DNA of 47,269 nt from assembly GCA_027452245.1 (NCBI GenBank), contig DAIDGW010000155.1:1-47269 (forward strand), read 5' to 3'. Positions 1-9,944 of this stretch are shown here, piece after piece; within the stretch, counting starts at the first letter, position 1; each line of letters opens with the position of its first letter. The translations under genes were made by a program, and so were the position numbers. The DNA is from Acidobacteriaceae bacterium (GTDB taxonomy: Bacteria; Acidobacteriota; Terriglobia; Terriglobales; Acidobacteriaceae). Under the pieces are notes generated by a model that saw only the letters and a list, made by a program, of their open reading frames with translations, did no database searches and had not been told where the DNA came from.

Positions 1-9
1 CGACTTTTC

Positions 10-561
10 ATGATTCATCCCTGGCACGATGTCACTCCCGGCGGCAAGCTTCCGCAGGAATTCGATTGCGTAGTTGAGATTCCCTTCGGCTCGAGCGTGA
101 AATACGAACTCGATAAATCCAGCGGCCTGATCCGGCTGGACCGCGTACTTTATTCCGCCGTGTATTATCCGGCGAACTACGGCTTTATCCCGCAAACGCT
201 GGCGGAAGATGACGATCCGCTCGACGTGCTCGTCCTCTGCCAGGAAACCGTGGTGCCGCTGACCATCATTCACGCCCGCGCCATCGGATTGATGACCATG
301 ATTGACGGCGGAAAGAAAGACCACAAGATCATCGCCATCGCCACCGAAGATCCCGAATTCAATTCCTATAACGAAGCTTCGGAAATGCCTCCGCACCGGC
401 TGATCATGCTGCGGCGCTTCTTCCAGGATTACAAGCAACTGGAGGGCAAGGCGGTCGAGGTCGACGAGATTCGTCCGGCAGCCGAAGCCTTCCCCATCAT
501 TGAGGACTCTCTACACCGCTATAGCCAGCAACGCCGCAAGGGCTTCCGCACCAAACACTAG
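10..561 (+). CDS. ppa: Inorganic pyrophosphatase, class A (family I)
   Basis: Cytosolic enzyme that hydrolyses pyrophosphate to two phosphates, pulling biosynthetic reactions forward. The 183-residue protein has the full family I core. The signature [10 protein letters not shown] lies near residues 67-76 and carries the Mg-binding aspartates. The preceding [11 protein letters not shown] segment and the later DHKIIAIA segment are also typical. Length matches bacterial hexameric enzymes (about 170-185 residues). The ATG is only 10 bases into the window, so its ribosome binding site and promoter cannot be judged. The gene is followed by about 0.6 kb without a supported gene. Identification is firm. 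Confidence 0.96.
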   Translation: MIHPWHDVTPGGKLPQEFDCVVEIPFGSSVKYELDKSSGLIRLDRVLYSAVYYPANYGFIPQTLAEDDDPLDVLVLCQETVVPLTIIHARAIGLMTMIDGGKKDHKIIAIATEDPEFNSYNEASEMPPHRLIMLRRFFQDYKQLEGKAVEVDEIRPAAEAFPIIEDSLHRYSQQRRKGFRTKH

Positions 562-1178
562 GAAAGCGCCGCCGGTCGCCAGGCGTTGGCCGGCGGAGCG
601 CGACTGGCACGCACACACGTCCCTGCTTGCGTAGAATAGATCAGGGCAGCCCTGATTCGATTATCGCCGCGCGTTACCCCGAGGCAAGCGCTCAGGAGGA
701 CGCAACATCTTCATACGCAAGAGCTTAATGACGATTGTAGTGTCAATGATGTATGTACATCAGGCAAGGGATACTCTTAGCACGCCAAACACCTCGCCCA
801 GAATGCCCATTGCGGAGCCTACAATGCCCGCAGGGGCGATGCCCGCACCTCGACCATCCCCAAGGTCACCCGAAGGGCCGAAATCGCCCTGCGGGGCAGC
901 AAACCGCATCAGCGTCAATTCCGCATCTTTTCGTAGATTCAACAGTGTATGTACAATAAGGTTTAGCTATATGAAAAGGAAAGAGTTAGCCCTGACGGCC
1001 CGCAGTCCACGGAGCGCGGTTTGCGGGGCGATCCCTCCGTCCGCGGCGTGGACCGGGCATTGGGATCAACAACTTAGCGCCGACCCCGACTCGCCGGGGC
1101 TAAGGCTCCGCGTCCCTGCCATCGCGACGCAGCGCTGAAGCGCTGCTCTCCCGCGTCACCCGCCGTGCGAGCGATTAA
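562..1178. other. Intergenic stretch without a supported gene; two TGTATGTACA copies and a GC hairpin
   Basis: I find no convincing gene here. Open frames on both strands are short, lack a ribosome binding site and do not resemble a known family. Visible structure: the decamer TGTATGTACA at 750-759 and again at 946-955; an imperfect hairpin at 1073-1104 bounded by CTTAG and CTAAG; and an AGCGCTGAAGCGCT element at 1131-1144. The 3' half is a low-complexity GC-rich tract that could be a decayed gene or repeat. The function is unknown. Confidence 0.5.
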
Positions 1179-3224
1179 CTACCAGACGTGGCAGGCGTTC
1201 TCGGAAACCATCGGTTGCCCGGCCTTGCATCCCCATGCCTTTTCGAATTCGGGCATGTTCTGCACGGTGCCGTTAACGCGGTACTTTCCGGGAGAGTGAG
1301 GATCGGTCATGGCGCGCAGCCGGGCCACTTCCGGACGGCGCTTCTCGCACCACACCCGGGCAAAGCCGAGGAAGAAGCGCTGCTCGGGAGTAAAGCCGCC
1401 GATCGTCTCCCCTTCCTTGCCACCCTTGTCTTCGGAGATCAGCCGCTCCAAAGCAGCCAGGGCGATGCGGGCTCCGCCATTGTCGGCGGTATTTTCGCCG
1501 AGGGTGAGGCGGCCGTTGAGTTTCACGTTTTCGACGGCGGTAAATCCGGAATATTCGTTGGCCACGCAACTGACGCGCTTTTCAAATTCCTGGCCGTCCT
1601 GCGCCGTCCACCAATCGTGATAGTTGCCGTGGGCGTCGAATTTGCGTCCCTGATCGTCGAAGCCGTGAGTCAGTTCGTGTCCGATGACGAGGCCGATGCC
1701 GCCGAAGTTCACGGCGTCGTCCATCTGGGGATCGAAGAAGGGCGGTTGCAGAATTCCGGCCGGGAACACGATCTCGTTGTACGACGGACTGTAGTATGCG
1801 TTGACCGTCGGCGGAGTCATACCCCACTCGTTGCGATCGAGCGGCTTGCCGATTTTGTTGATGCGGCGCTTGACCTCGAATTCGTCGGCGCGCTGGATGT
1901 TGCCGATCAGATCGTGGGGCTTGATCACGACGGAACTGTAATCGCGCCACTTGTCGGGATATCCGATCTTGTTGCGGATGGCTTCGAGCTTGACCTTGGC
2001 TTCACGCTTGGTCTGGTCGCTCATCCAGGAAAGGTTGTGGATGTCGGTGTCGAGCGACTGCTCGAGCGCATCGACCATCTTCAGCATGCGGGCCTTGCTC
2101 TGCGGGCCGAAGGTGACGTCGACATACTTCTGCCCCAGCGCCTCTCCCAATTCGTGATCGGTGAGGTTGACGCAGCGCTTCCAGCGCGACTGAATCTCTT
2201 TCTGTCCGGTTAAATCCTGCTGCAACTTGAAATTGGCGTCGACGAATGGCTGAGAGAGCCACGGTGCTGAGGCGTTCAGCACGTGCCAACTCACGTAGGT
2301 CTTGAGATTGGCGAGCGATTCGGAGGCGATCACGCCGTTCACTTGCTTGAAGAAATCGGGATTGTTGACGTTGAGTTCGGTAAAGCCCGGGGCTCCGACG
2401 GCGGCGAAGTAGCGGTCGAGATAGAAGTTAGGCGCGAGCGCTGCGGCTTCTTCGCGGGTCATCTTGTGATCGCGATTCTTGGGATCGCGGCGCTTGGTGC
2501 GGTCCATGGAATCGACCGCGAGCATGGTCTCGATGCGCAGCACAGTCTGCGCTGAGTCGGCGGCCTGTGCGGGAGTCTGGCCGGCGAGCGTGAACAGTTT
2601 CGTTGCGTAGTCCACCATGGCCTGGCGCTTCTGCACCTGGTCGGCGTCGTCCTTGATGTAGTAGTCGCGGTCAGGGAGGGTCAATCCGCCCTGATCGATG
2701 TAGGCGATGACCTGGTCGGCATTGTGCAGGTCGGAGTTGGAGTAGAAAGCGAACAGCGCGTTGGCACCGATCAGGTGGGCGTGCCCGATTTCCGTGACCA
2801 GCTCGGCTTTGTCTTTCACGGCCGCGATGCGCGCAAGTTCCGGACGAACGGGAGATAGGCCTTTCGCATCGACCGCTTTTTCGTCCATGCAGGAGCCATA
2901 GAGATCGCCAATCTTCTGATCGAGGGGATCGCGGCCGGAGCCTCCGGTGGAAGCCTTCTCCAGGATGCCGTGGAGAACTTCCATGTTGCGTTCATGCAAT
3001 TCGGTGAAGCTTCCCCAGGTGGATTGGTCCGCGGGGATCTCGGTGTGCTTGATCCAGTTGCCGCAAGCGTAATCGTAGAAGTCGACGCAGGGATCGATGG
3101 ATTTATCGATCGTATCGAGGTTGAAACCGGGCGCGGTCTTGCTGTCGCTCGATGGCTGTCCCAAGCAGATGGCGCTGATCAGGCAAACAGCCGTGAGAAA
3201 AGATGCAATTCGGATGGCAGGCAT
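1179..3224 (-). CDS. Exported M13-family zinc metallopeptidase (neprilysin/PepO type)
   Basis: Endopeptidase of the neprilysin family, expected to cleave short peptides outside the cytoplasm. The start at 3224 is chosen because AGGAG lies 7 bases upstream and the product then begins MPAIRIASFLTAVCLISA, a clear signal peptide. This gives 681 residues, normal for M13. The zinc motif HELTH is at about residues 516-520, and the third ligand lies in GENTADNGG (Glu near 577). NAYYSPSYNEIVFPAG is the substrate-binding strand, and the protein ends in the family-typical Cys-x-x-Trp (CHVW). An in-frame extension to 3452 runs back into the thiC promoter region and is rejected. Divergent from thiC. Confidence 0.95.
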   Translation of the reverse strand: MPAIRIASFLTAVCLISAICLGQPSSDSKTAPGFNLDTIDKSIDPCVDFYDYACGNWIKHTEIPADQSTWGSFTELHERNMEVLHGILEKASTGGSGRDPLDQKIGDLYGSCMDEKAVDAKGLSPVRPELARIAAVKDKAELVTEIGHAHLIGANALFAFYSNSDLHNADQVIAYIDQGGLTLPDRDYYIKDDADQVQKRQAMVDYATKLFTLAGQTPAQAADSAQTVLRIETMLAVDSMDRTKRRDPKNRDHKMTREEAAALAPNFYLDRYFAAVGAPGFTELNVNNPDFFKQVNGVIASESLANLKTYVSWHVLNASAPWLSQPFVDANFKLQQDLTGQKEIQSRWKRCVNLTDHELGEALGQKYVDVTFGPQSKARMLKMVDALEQSLDTDIHNLSWMSDQTKREAKVKLEAIRNKIGYPDKWRDYSSVVIKPHDLIGNIQRADEFEVKRRINKIGKPLDRNEWGMTPPTVNAYYSPSYNEIVFPAGILQPPFFDPQMDDAVNFGGIGLVIGHELTHGFDDQGRKFDAHGNYHDWWTAQDGQEFEKRVSCVANEYSGFTAVENVKLNGRLTLGENTADNGGARIALAALERLISEDKGGKEGETIGGFTPEQRFFLGFARVWCEKRRPEVARLRAMTDPHSPGKYRVNGTVQNMPEFEKAWGCKAGQPMVSENACHVW

Positions 3225-3312
3225 GAGAGGGCTCCTAAAAAAAGAACCGGAGATTGTATGACAGAGGAGTGCGGTTCGCCAAGGCGGGTTGCCGGCCGGA
3301 TGGCTGGGAGAA

Positions 3313-4934
<1,622 letters not shown>

Positions 4935-4967
4935 CCGAAATCGCACCCTCAGGAAAGAACAATTGCG

Positions 4968-4995
4968 AAGGGACAGTCGACTGGCTGTCCCTTTT
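4968..4995 (+). terminator. Intrinsic terminator of thiC
   Basis: AAGGGACAG (4968-4976) pairs perfectly with CTGTCCCTT (4985-4993) around an 8-base loop and runs into TTTT. It begins 33 bases after the thiC stop. On the other strand, where marC ends, the U-tract is only two bases. Confidence 0.85.
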
Positions 4996-5042
4996 GCTTC
5001 AGGGGGGCGGATCCTTGCTGAGTTGTTTCCGCGGCGGTGAGT

Positions 5043-5690
5043 TCAGCTTCGGAAGTCAGCGACACCGTCCCACACCAACTGGACGGCAATGGCGAGGATG
5101 AGGAAGCCGAAGATGCGGTTGATCGCGCCCACGCCATTCGGGCCCAGGCGGCGAACCAACGGGCCGCCAAGCCATAGAAACAGGTAGACAGAAAGCGCGA
5201 CGACCGCGATGCCAATCACCATGCCGAGGTAGGCGAGATAGCTGTCGGTATGCGCGGCCAGGGCCATGACGACGCCGATCGCGCCCGGTCCGGACAGCAG
5301 CGGCATGGCGAGCGGAGTAAGGGAGATGTCTTCTTTGCTGACCGCCTCTACGCTTTCTTCCGGGGTAATGCGCGCGGTGGAAGTCACCATGCCCCAGGCG
5401 GTGTTGGCGACGATCAGTCCGCCGGCGATATTCAGAACGGGGAGCGATATTCCGAAGAAGTGCAAAACGAAACGCCCGAAAAACAGGAAGACGACGAGGA
5501 TGCCGAAGACCCAGAAGGCCGTTTTCAGGGCGGTGAGGTTGCGTTCCCGCGGGGTCCAGGCGGAGGTCAGGCTAAAGAAGATCGGGATGCCGCCAAAAGG
5601 ATCAACAATCGGAAACAGAGCGAGGAATGTCGCCACCGCGGAGGCGGGCAGTGTGCGGAGGAATTGTCCCAGCGCGTGAGCGGTATTCAT
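5043..5690 (-). CDS. marC: MarC-family inner-membrane protein
   Basis: Polytopic membrane protein of the MarC/NAAT family. Members were linked to drug resistance by name only, some archaeal members transport small amino acids, and the substrate here is unknown. The 215 residues hold about six hydrophobic segments, with the family marker ALFPIVDPFGGIPIFFSLT near residues 24-42, an internally similar MPLLSGPGAIG in the second half, and NRIFGFLILAIAVQLVWDG at the end. Its ATG overlaps the vapC stop by four bases (ATGA, 5687-5690), so it is the third gene of a phd-vapC-marC operon and is probably translationally coupled. Family call is firm; role is open. Confidence 0.93.
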   Translation of the reverse strand: MNTAHALGQFLRTLPASAVATFLALFPIVDPFGGIPIFFSLTSAWTPRERNLTALKTAFWVFGILVVFLFFGRFVLHFFGISLPVLNIAGGLIVANTAWGMVTSTARITPEESVEAVSKEDISLTPLAMPLLSGPGAIGVVMALAAHTDSYLAYLGMVIGIAVVALSVYLFLWLGGPLVRRLGPNGVGAINRIFGFLILAIAVQLVWDGVADFRS

Positions 5691-6103
5691 GTGGAAAATT
5701 TAAAGGGGTTGCAGACATCCACGTTGAAAGCCCGGAAATCGCGCTCGTTTCTGGTCGCAATGCTTAACGAGTGAACCAGCGCGATCGCGGCAATCATGGC
5801 ATCTTCCATCAGTTGGGCGGATTTCCCGTCCATCAATTTAGCCCATTGGCGGAAAGATCGGGAATCCATGGGCAGAGAGTGTATCGAAGTTTCAATTTGC
5901 GCAATCCAGTGCTCAATTTCCATGGCCTTGGCCGCATCCTGACGACGCGTGAGTTCGACACCGGCCTGCAGTTCCCCTATGGTAACCGCCGAGATCAAGA
6001 TCTGCTCGCGATCGAGGGACTGGACCCAGGCGACAACGGCACCATGCGGCTTGTTCTTACGCAACTCGGAAACGACATTGGTGTCGAGCAAGTAGCGGAT
6101 CAC
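5687..6103 (-). CDS. vapC: PIN-domain ribonuclease toxin, VapC/FitB type
   Basis: Toxin of a type II toxin-antitoxin pair, expected to cleave RNA using Mg ions. The 138-residue PIN domain shows the acidic residues in order: Asp7 in YLLDTNVVSEL, Glu44 in IGELQAG, Asp101 in MEDAMIAA, and Asp122 in ATRNERDF. All appear intact, so it should be active. It overlaps the antitoxin stop by four bases (ATGA at 6100-6103) and overlaps the marC start by four bases. The RNA target cannot be read from sequence. Confidence 0.93.
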   Translation of the reverse strand: MIRYLLDTNVVSELRKNKPHGAVVAWVQSLDREQILISAVTIGELQAGVELTRRQDAAKAMEIEHWIAQIETSIHSLPMDSRSFRQWAKLMDGKSAQLMEDAMIAAIALVHSLSIATRNERDFRAFNVDVCNPFKFST

Positions 6104-6372
6104 TGGAAATCCGGACGGCTGAAATCGGTTGGTGGACGCCGCTTCCAGCGCCCGCGCGCGGGAACGATCATTTCGAAACGAGGGCCGGGACCGAGGAGCA
6201 GTTGTTTAATGTCGGGATGCCGGTGACGCTGCAAGCGGTGCCATTCGTCAATTGGAATCAACACAGCAGCCGCGACTCCACGACGAGTCACCACCTGAGG
6301 ACCGTGCTTCAAGGCGGCATTCAGGAATTCGCTGAAGCGCGCCTTCGCGTCTTGCAGTTGCCAGGAAGCCAT
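6100..6372 (-). CDS. Phd/YefM-type antitoxin
   Basis: DNA-binding antitoxin that neutralises the VapC toxin encoded immediately downstream and represses the operon. The 90 residues begin MASWQLQDAKARFSEFL, then VVTRRGVAAAVLIPIDEW, the hallmark N-terminal Phd/YefM fold. The basic, proline-rich C-terminal tail (about residues 60-90) would wrap the toxin. The stop overlaps vapC by ATGA. The ATG lies seven bases after a perfect TATAAT with no room for a Shine-Dalgarno site, so the message is predicted to be leaderless. Two identical palindromes in the promoter are the likely autoregulatory operators. Confidence 0.9.
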   Translation of the reverse strand: MASWQLQDAKARFSEFLNAALKHGPQVVTRRGVAAAVLIPIDEWHRLQRHRHPDIKQLLLGPGPRFEMIVPARGRWKRRPPTDFSRPDFQ

Positions 6373-6378
6373 AGCTCG

Positions 6379-6407
6379 ATTATATGACTAGTCAGATGAC
6401 TAGTCAA
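6379..6407 (-). promoter_or_regulatory. Near-consensus promoter of the phd-vapC-marC operon with two palindromic operators
   Basis: On the minus strand the -35 TTGACT (6407-6402) and -10 TATAAT (6384-6379) are exactly 17 bases apart. The perfect 10-base palindrome TGACTAGTCA occurs twice, at 6385-6394 and 6397-6406, with centres 12 bases apart. The copies fill the spacer and overlap the -35. Transcription would begin at or next to the antitoxin ATG at 6372. The arrangement fits cooperative repression by the antitoxin-toxin complex. Confidence 0.8.
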
Positions 6408-6470
6408 TTATGGAAAATAAACACTGGGACAAAACGCTGCGGAGGCGCTTCGAACATCTTCAGGGAGCGA

Positions 6471-8639
6471 CTAGCGGTACTCTTCCAGTTGTTTGGCGGC
6501 GCGATTGAGGGCGTCTGTGAGTTGGGACAATTGCTGCTTTGCGGTCTCCAGGTCGCCCTTGTCGAGGGCTTCGTTCACGCCCGGGATCACGACCGCCGCA
6601 TAGCCGGTATATTCGCCCGGAGCATAGATGACGTGCTTGTACCAGGGCCGATGCGGCAATCCCTGGTCGACAAGCAGCGCGCGCTCTGCGCTCAGTAAAG
6701 CATGGTTCAAGCGGGTGAGATCTTTGGGCGGGTTCTTCTGCCGGGAGAGAATCTTCAGGCCGGCGTCTTCGAACCGCTTCGCGGCCTTGGTCGCGGCATC
6801 GAAGTCGATGGCCTGGCCCCCGAATTTGTCCTGCGCGCGCTGCCGGGCTGCGTCAACGTAAGCGATGGCTTCCCTGCCGTATTCGTCGTAGTCGTAGGGC
6901 AGCACGTCGGCATCAGCCATGCGGAGAGCTTCGAGACCGAACACCCGGGCCATCTCCTGCTCATAGGTGAAGTCCGGGTCGGCGAACTTCTTGAACCAGG
7001 CAAAATCATCGAAGGTCGAGTGATACACGCCATAGGCACCGCTCGATCCTATATCGGCGGAAGGTACTCCGAGATGCTGCAGGAACGCGGTGTAGTCGGA
7101 ACCGCTGCCCAGATCGCCGACGGGAACATCCTGATTTACTTGAGCCTTGGGCATGCGGCGATTGTCGACCTGCTCATTTGGAGATTGCGTGCCGTGCGAC
7201 GGTTCTTCCCTCTTCTCCCAGGCTTCGTAGACCGTGCCCCCCTTGGGACTCGGCACGACCTTGCTGACATCGCGGATGAACTGTTTCAGACTCGGAACAG
7301 CCGACGCCCCGAACTTCGGCCCGGAAACCGCGACATCCACATTGAAATATGCCGGGGACTTGGCCAGCTGCGCCTGGTGTTGTTCGGCCCACTCGGTGGA
7401 GCCGATCAGGCCTTCTTCTTCGCCGTCCCAACTGGCGAAAATCAGGGTGCGCTTGGGCTTCCAACCGGACTTCAGCAGTTCGCCGATGCCGTGAACCGAC
7501 TCCAGCATCGCCGCGGTGCCGCTATTGGGATCGACGGCGCCGTAGACCCAGGCGTCGCGATGATTGCCGGCGACCACCCATTCCTCGGGCAGTTGGGTAC
7601 CAGGTATGCGCCCGATGACGTCCCACAAGGTGCGGAACTGGTAGTCCTGCTTCAAATGCATCTTCACCCGCGCGGGCCCGGGGCCGACGTGGTAGGTGAA
7701 AGGCAACGATCCCTGCCAGTCGCGGGGCGTATCGGGGCCTTGAAGATGCTGCAGAATCGGCCAGGCATCGTGATAGGAAAGCGGCGTAACGGGAATTTTC
7801 GGTAACTGCGCCGATTGCTCAGGAGGAGTGCGTTGGGAATCCGGCAGTGACGGGGTCGAGGCAATGCCGGGCGTGGTCGGGTCTCCGGCAAATTCGAACA
7901 TGTACCCGACGGAACCGCGCTGCACGCCGGTGTCGGGACGCCAAGGGCCCTGCGGATATTTGTCGCCGCGGCGCCATCCGTCGTCGGCCGGATCGGAATA
8001 GATGATCACTCCGGCCGCGCCGCGCTGTTGCGCTACGAAGACCTTCACGCCACGGAAATTCTGGCCATAGCGCACCAGCACGATCTTGCCGCGGACGTCG
8101 ATATTCATGCTTTTCAGCTTGTCGAAATCTTCGGGCCGGCCGTAGTTGGCATAGACGATGTCGGCTTCGACATCACCGGAGGGAGACATGCCGCTGAATG
8201 GCATGACGACGCGCGGATCGTTATCGTAAGCATCGCCATCGACATGCTCGCGCGTCGGGCCGTGCATGGTGACGCCCGGGGGAGCGGTCATATCCACGCT
8301 GATTTCTTCCGGATAATTCATCCACACCTTGTATTCCTCGATCTGGGTGTCGAGGCCGGCGTCACGGAATTTCTGGGCGACATAATCGGCGGTGGCCTTG
8401 TCCTCGGGAGTGCCCGCCATGTGCGGGACCTGGGTCAGGGTGCGCAGGTGATCTTCGGCCAGTTTGGGATCGGGCACGGCGAGAAAACGGGTCTCAAGGG
8501 CGTTCTCGGCCGCCGAGTCCCGAAAGCCGAAGATGTTGGGATTGATTGCGGCCGCGCCGGCGGGATCGTGGCCGAGGCGGGCAGACATCCCGGAGATGAT
8601 GACGACCGAAGAGAGAATGGCAGCCGAGAGCAGTTTCAT
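6471..8639 (-). CDS. Exported M28 peptidase, glutamate carboxypeptidase II / NAALADase-like
   Basis: Co-catalytic zinc aminopeptidase/carboxypeptidase expected to work outside the cytoplasm on peptides with acidic C-termini. The 722-residue protein starts with a signal peptide (MKLLSAAILSSVVIISG). It has the three-part layout of the human glutamate carboxypeptidase II group: an inserted PA domain (about residues 120-300), the M28 catalytic domain and a C-terminal helical dimerisation domain (from about 590). Metal ligands are visible: His360 and Asp370 in NHRDAWVYGAVD, SWDGEEEG with the general-base Glu and a ligand Glu, the Asp in YFNVD, and a late His in VYHSTFDDF. It lies 60 bases downstream of proA on the same strand and may be read through from it. 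Confidence 0.93.
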   Translation of the reverse strand: MKLLSAAILSSVVIISGMSARLGHDPAGAAAINPNIFGFRDSAAENALETRFLAVPDPKLAEDHLRTLTQVPHMAGTPEDKATADYVAQKFRDAGLDTQIEEYKVWMNYPEEISVDMTAPPGVTMHGPTREHVDGDAYDNDPRVVMPFSGMSPSGDVEADIVYANYGRPEDFDKLKSMNIDVRGKIVLVRYGQNFRGVKVFVAQQRGAAGVIIYSDPADDGWRRGDKYPQGPWRPDTGVQRGSVGYMFEFAGDPTTPGIASTPSLPDSQRTPPEQSAQLPKIPVTPLSYHDAWPILQHLQGPDTPRDWQGSLPFTYHVGPGPARVKMHLKQDYQFRTLWDVIGRIPGTQLPEEWVVAGNHRDAWVYGAVDPNSGTAAMLESVHGIGELLKSGWKPKRTLIFASWDGEEEGLIGSTEWAEQHQAQLAKSPAYFNVDVAVSGPKFGASAVPSLKQFIRDVSKVVPSPKGGTVYEAWEKREEPSHGTQSPNEQVDNRRMPKAQVNQDVPVGDLGSGSDYTAFLQHLGVPSADIGSSGAYGVYHSTFDDFAWFKKFADPDFTYEQEMARVFGLEALRMADADVLPYDYDEYGREAIAYVDAARQRAQDKFGGQAIDFDAATKAAKRFEDAGLKILSRQKNPPKDLTRLNHALLSAERALLVDQGLPHRPWYKHVIYAPGEYTGYAAVVIPGVNEALDKGDLETAKQQLSQLTDALNRAAKQLEEYR

Positions 8640-8699
8640 CAGGGTTCCGCAGTGAAAAAGAGTACGTTAACACAGCGGAATGGGCCAATGCAGGATCGA

Positions 8700-9944
8700 C
8701 TAGCGGATCTGGCCGGTGCCAACGATCTCGTACTTGGACGATGTAAGTTCGGCGAGGGCGAAGGGGCCGCGGCAATGCAGCTTTTGCGTGCTGATGCCCA
8801 TTTCGGCGCCAAAGCCAAATTCGCTGCCGTCGGTGAATCGCGTGGAAGCGTTCCAGTACACGGCGGCGGAATCGACGCCGCGGAGAAACCTGCGGGCATT
8901 GACTTCGTTGCGCGTGACGATCGAATCCGAGTGCCTGGTGGAGTAACGATTGATATGGGCGATCGCTTCGTCGACATTGGCGACGACCCGAATCGCCATG
9001 CATAAGCGCAGATACTCTTCCGGCCAGTCATGTTCGGTGGCGGGTATCATGCGTGCCAGCTTCTGCGCTTCTGCGTCGCCGCGAACTTCGACGCCGGCCG
9101 CGGCCAACTTGGCCGTGATAGAGGGAATGTATTCCGCTGCAATTGCCCGATGAACCAGCAATTTCTCGGCGGCGTTGCAGACCGAGGGCCGCTGCGTCTT
9201 GGCGTTGATGACGATGCGGTCGGCCATCTCGAAGTCGGCGCTCTCATCGACAAAGACGTGGCAGTTTCCCGCGCCGGTTTCAATCACAGGGACGACAGAA
9301 TTTTCGGTGACAAAGGATATCAACCCGGCGCCGCCGCGCGGAATGATCACATCGACCAGGCCGCGAGCGCGAATGAGCTCCTGCACGGTGTCGCGAGTGC
9401 TGGAGTCGAGAAGCTCAATCGATCCTTTAGGAATTCCGGGCACCGCGTTCATCACCTCGACCAGCATCTGATTGCTGCGCCAGGCCTCTTTGCCTCCGCG
9501 AAGCACAATTGCATTGCCGGCTTTCAGCGCCAGCACAGCGGTATCGACAGTGACGTTCGGACGCGATTCGTAGATGATTCCAAGCACACCCAGAGGCACA
9601 CGGATTTTGCGGATCCGCAGGCCGTTCGGACGGACCCACTGTTCCAGTGTTTCGCCCACCGGGTCGGGAAGTTTGGCCACTTCGCGAACTCCGGCGGCCA
9701 TCTCGCGAATACGCGACGGAGTGAGCAAAAGACGCTCGCGCATGGCGCCTTCGAGGCCGCAGCTCTCGACGTCTTCGGTGTTGGCGTCGAGAATTCGCTG
9801 GGCATGGGTTTCGATTGCGCCGGCAATGGCAAGCAGCAGCACGTTTTTCTGATCGCTATCGAAGAGGGCAAGTTGGGTCGCAGCTTGGCGTGCGCGCAAG
9901 AGCTTGTCGCGCGTGGAAGAGTGAATGCCCGTAGCGGAGATCAA
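8700..9944 (-). CDS. proA: Gamma-glutamyl phosphate reductase
   Basis: Second step of proline synthesis: reduces glutamyl-5-phosphate with NADPH to glutamate semialdehyde. The open frame extends to 10121, but that extension lies inside proB. A TTG at 9944 forms a TTGA overlap with the proB stop, has GGTGA just upstream, and yields 414 residues, the usual ProA length. I prefer that start. The catalytic cysteine is Cys256 in RPSVCNAAE, and the NADP-binding region GVLGIIYESRPNV and the C-terminal FGFGAEMGISTQK are present. proB and proA form a coupled operon, with the M28 peptidase gene close behind. Confidence 0.95.
   Translation of the reverse strand: MISATGIHSSTRDKLLRARQAATQLALFDSDQKNVLLLAIAGAIETHAQRILDANTEDVESCGLEGAMRERLLLTPSRIREMAAGVREVAKLPDPVGETLEQWVRPNGLRIRKIRVPLGVLGIIYESRPNVTVDTAVLALKAGNAIVLRGGKEAWRSNQMLVEVMNAVPGIPKGSIELLDSSTRDTVQELIRARGLVDVIIPRGGAGLISFVTENSVVPVIETGAGNCHVFVDESADFEMADRIVINAKTQRPSVCNAAEKLLVHRAIAAEYIPSITAKLAAAGVEVRGDAEAQKLARMIPATEHDWPEEYLRLCMAIRVVANVDEAIAHINRYSTRHSDSIVTRNEVNARRFLRGVDSAAVYWNASTRFTDGSEFGFGAEMGISTQKLHCRGPFALAELTSSKYEIVGTGQIR

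Noticed and set aside
728..1138. A 136-codon frame in the gene-free stretch
   Set aside because: No ribosome site, no recognisable motif, proline/serine/arginine-rich shadow-like composition.
1188..2213. A 341-codon plus-strand frame
   Set aside because: Antisense to the M13 peptidase gene, whose zinc site and signal peptide make the minus strand clearly the coding one.
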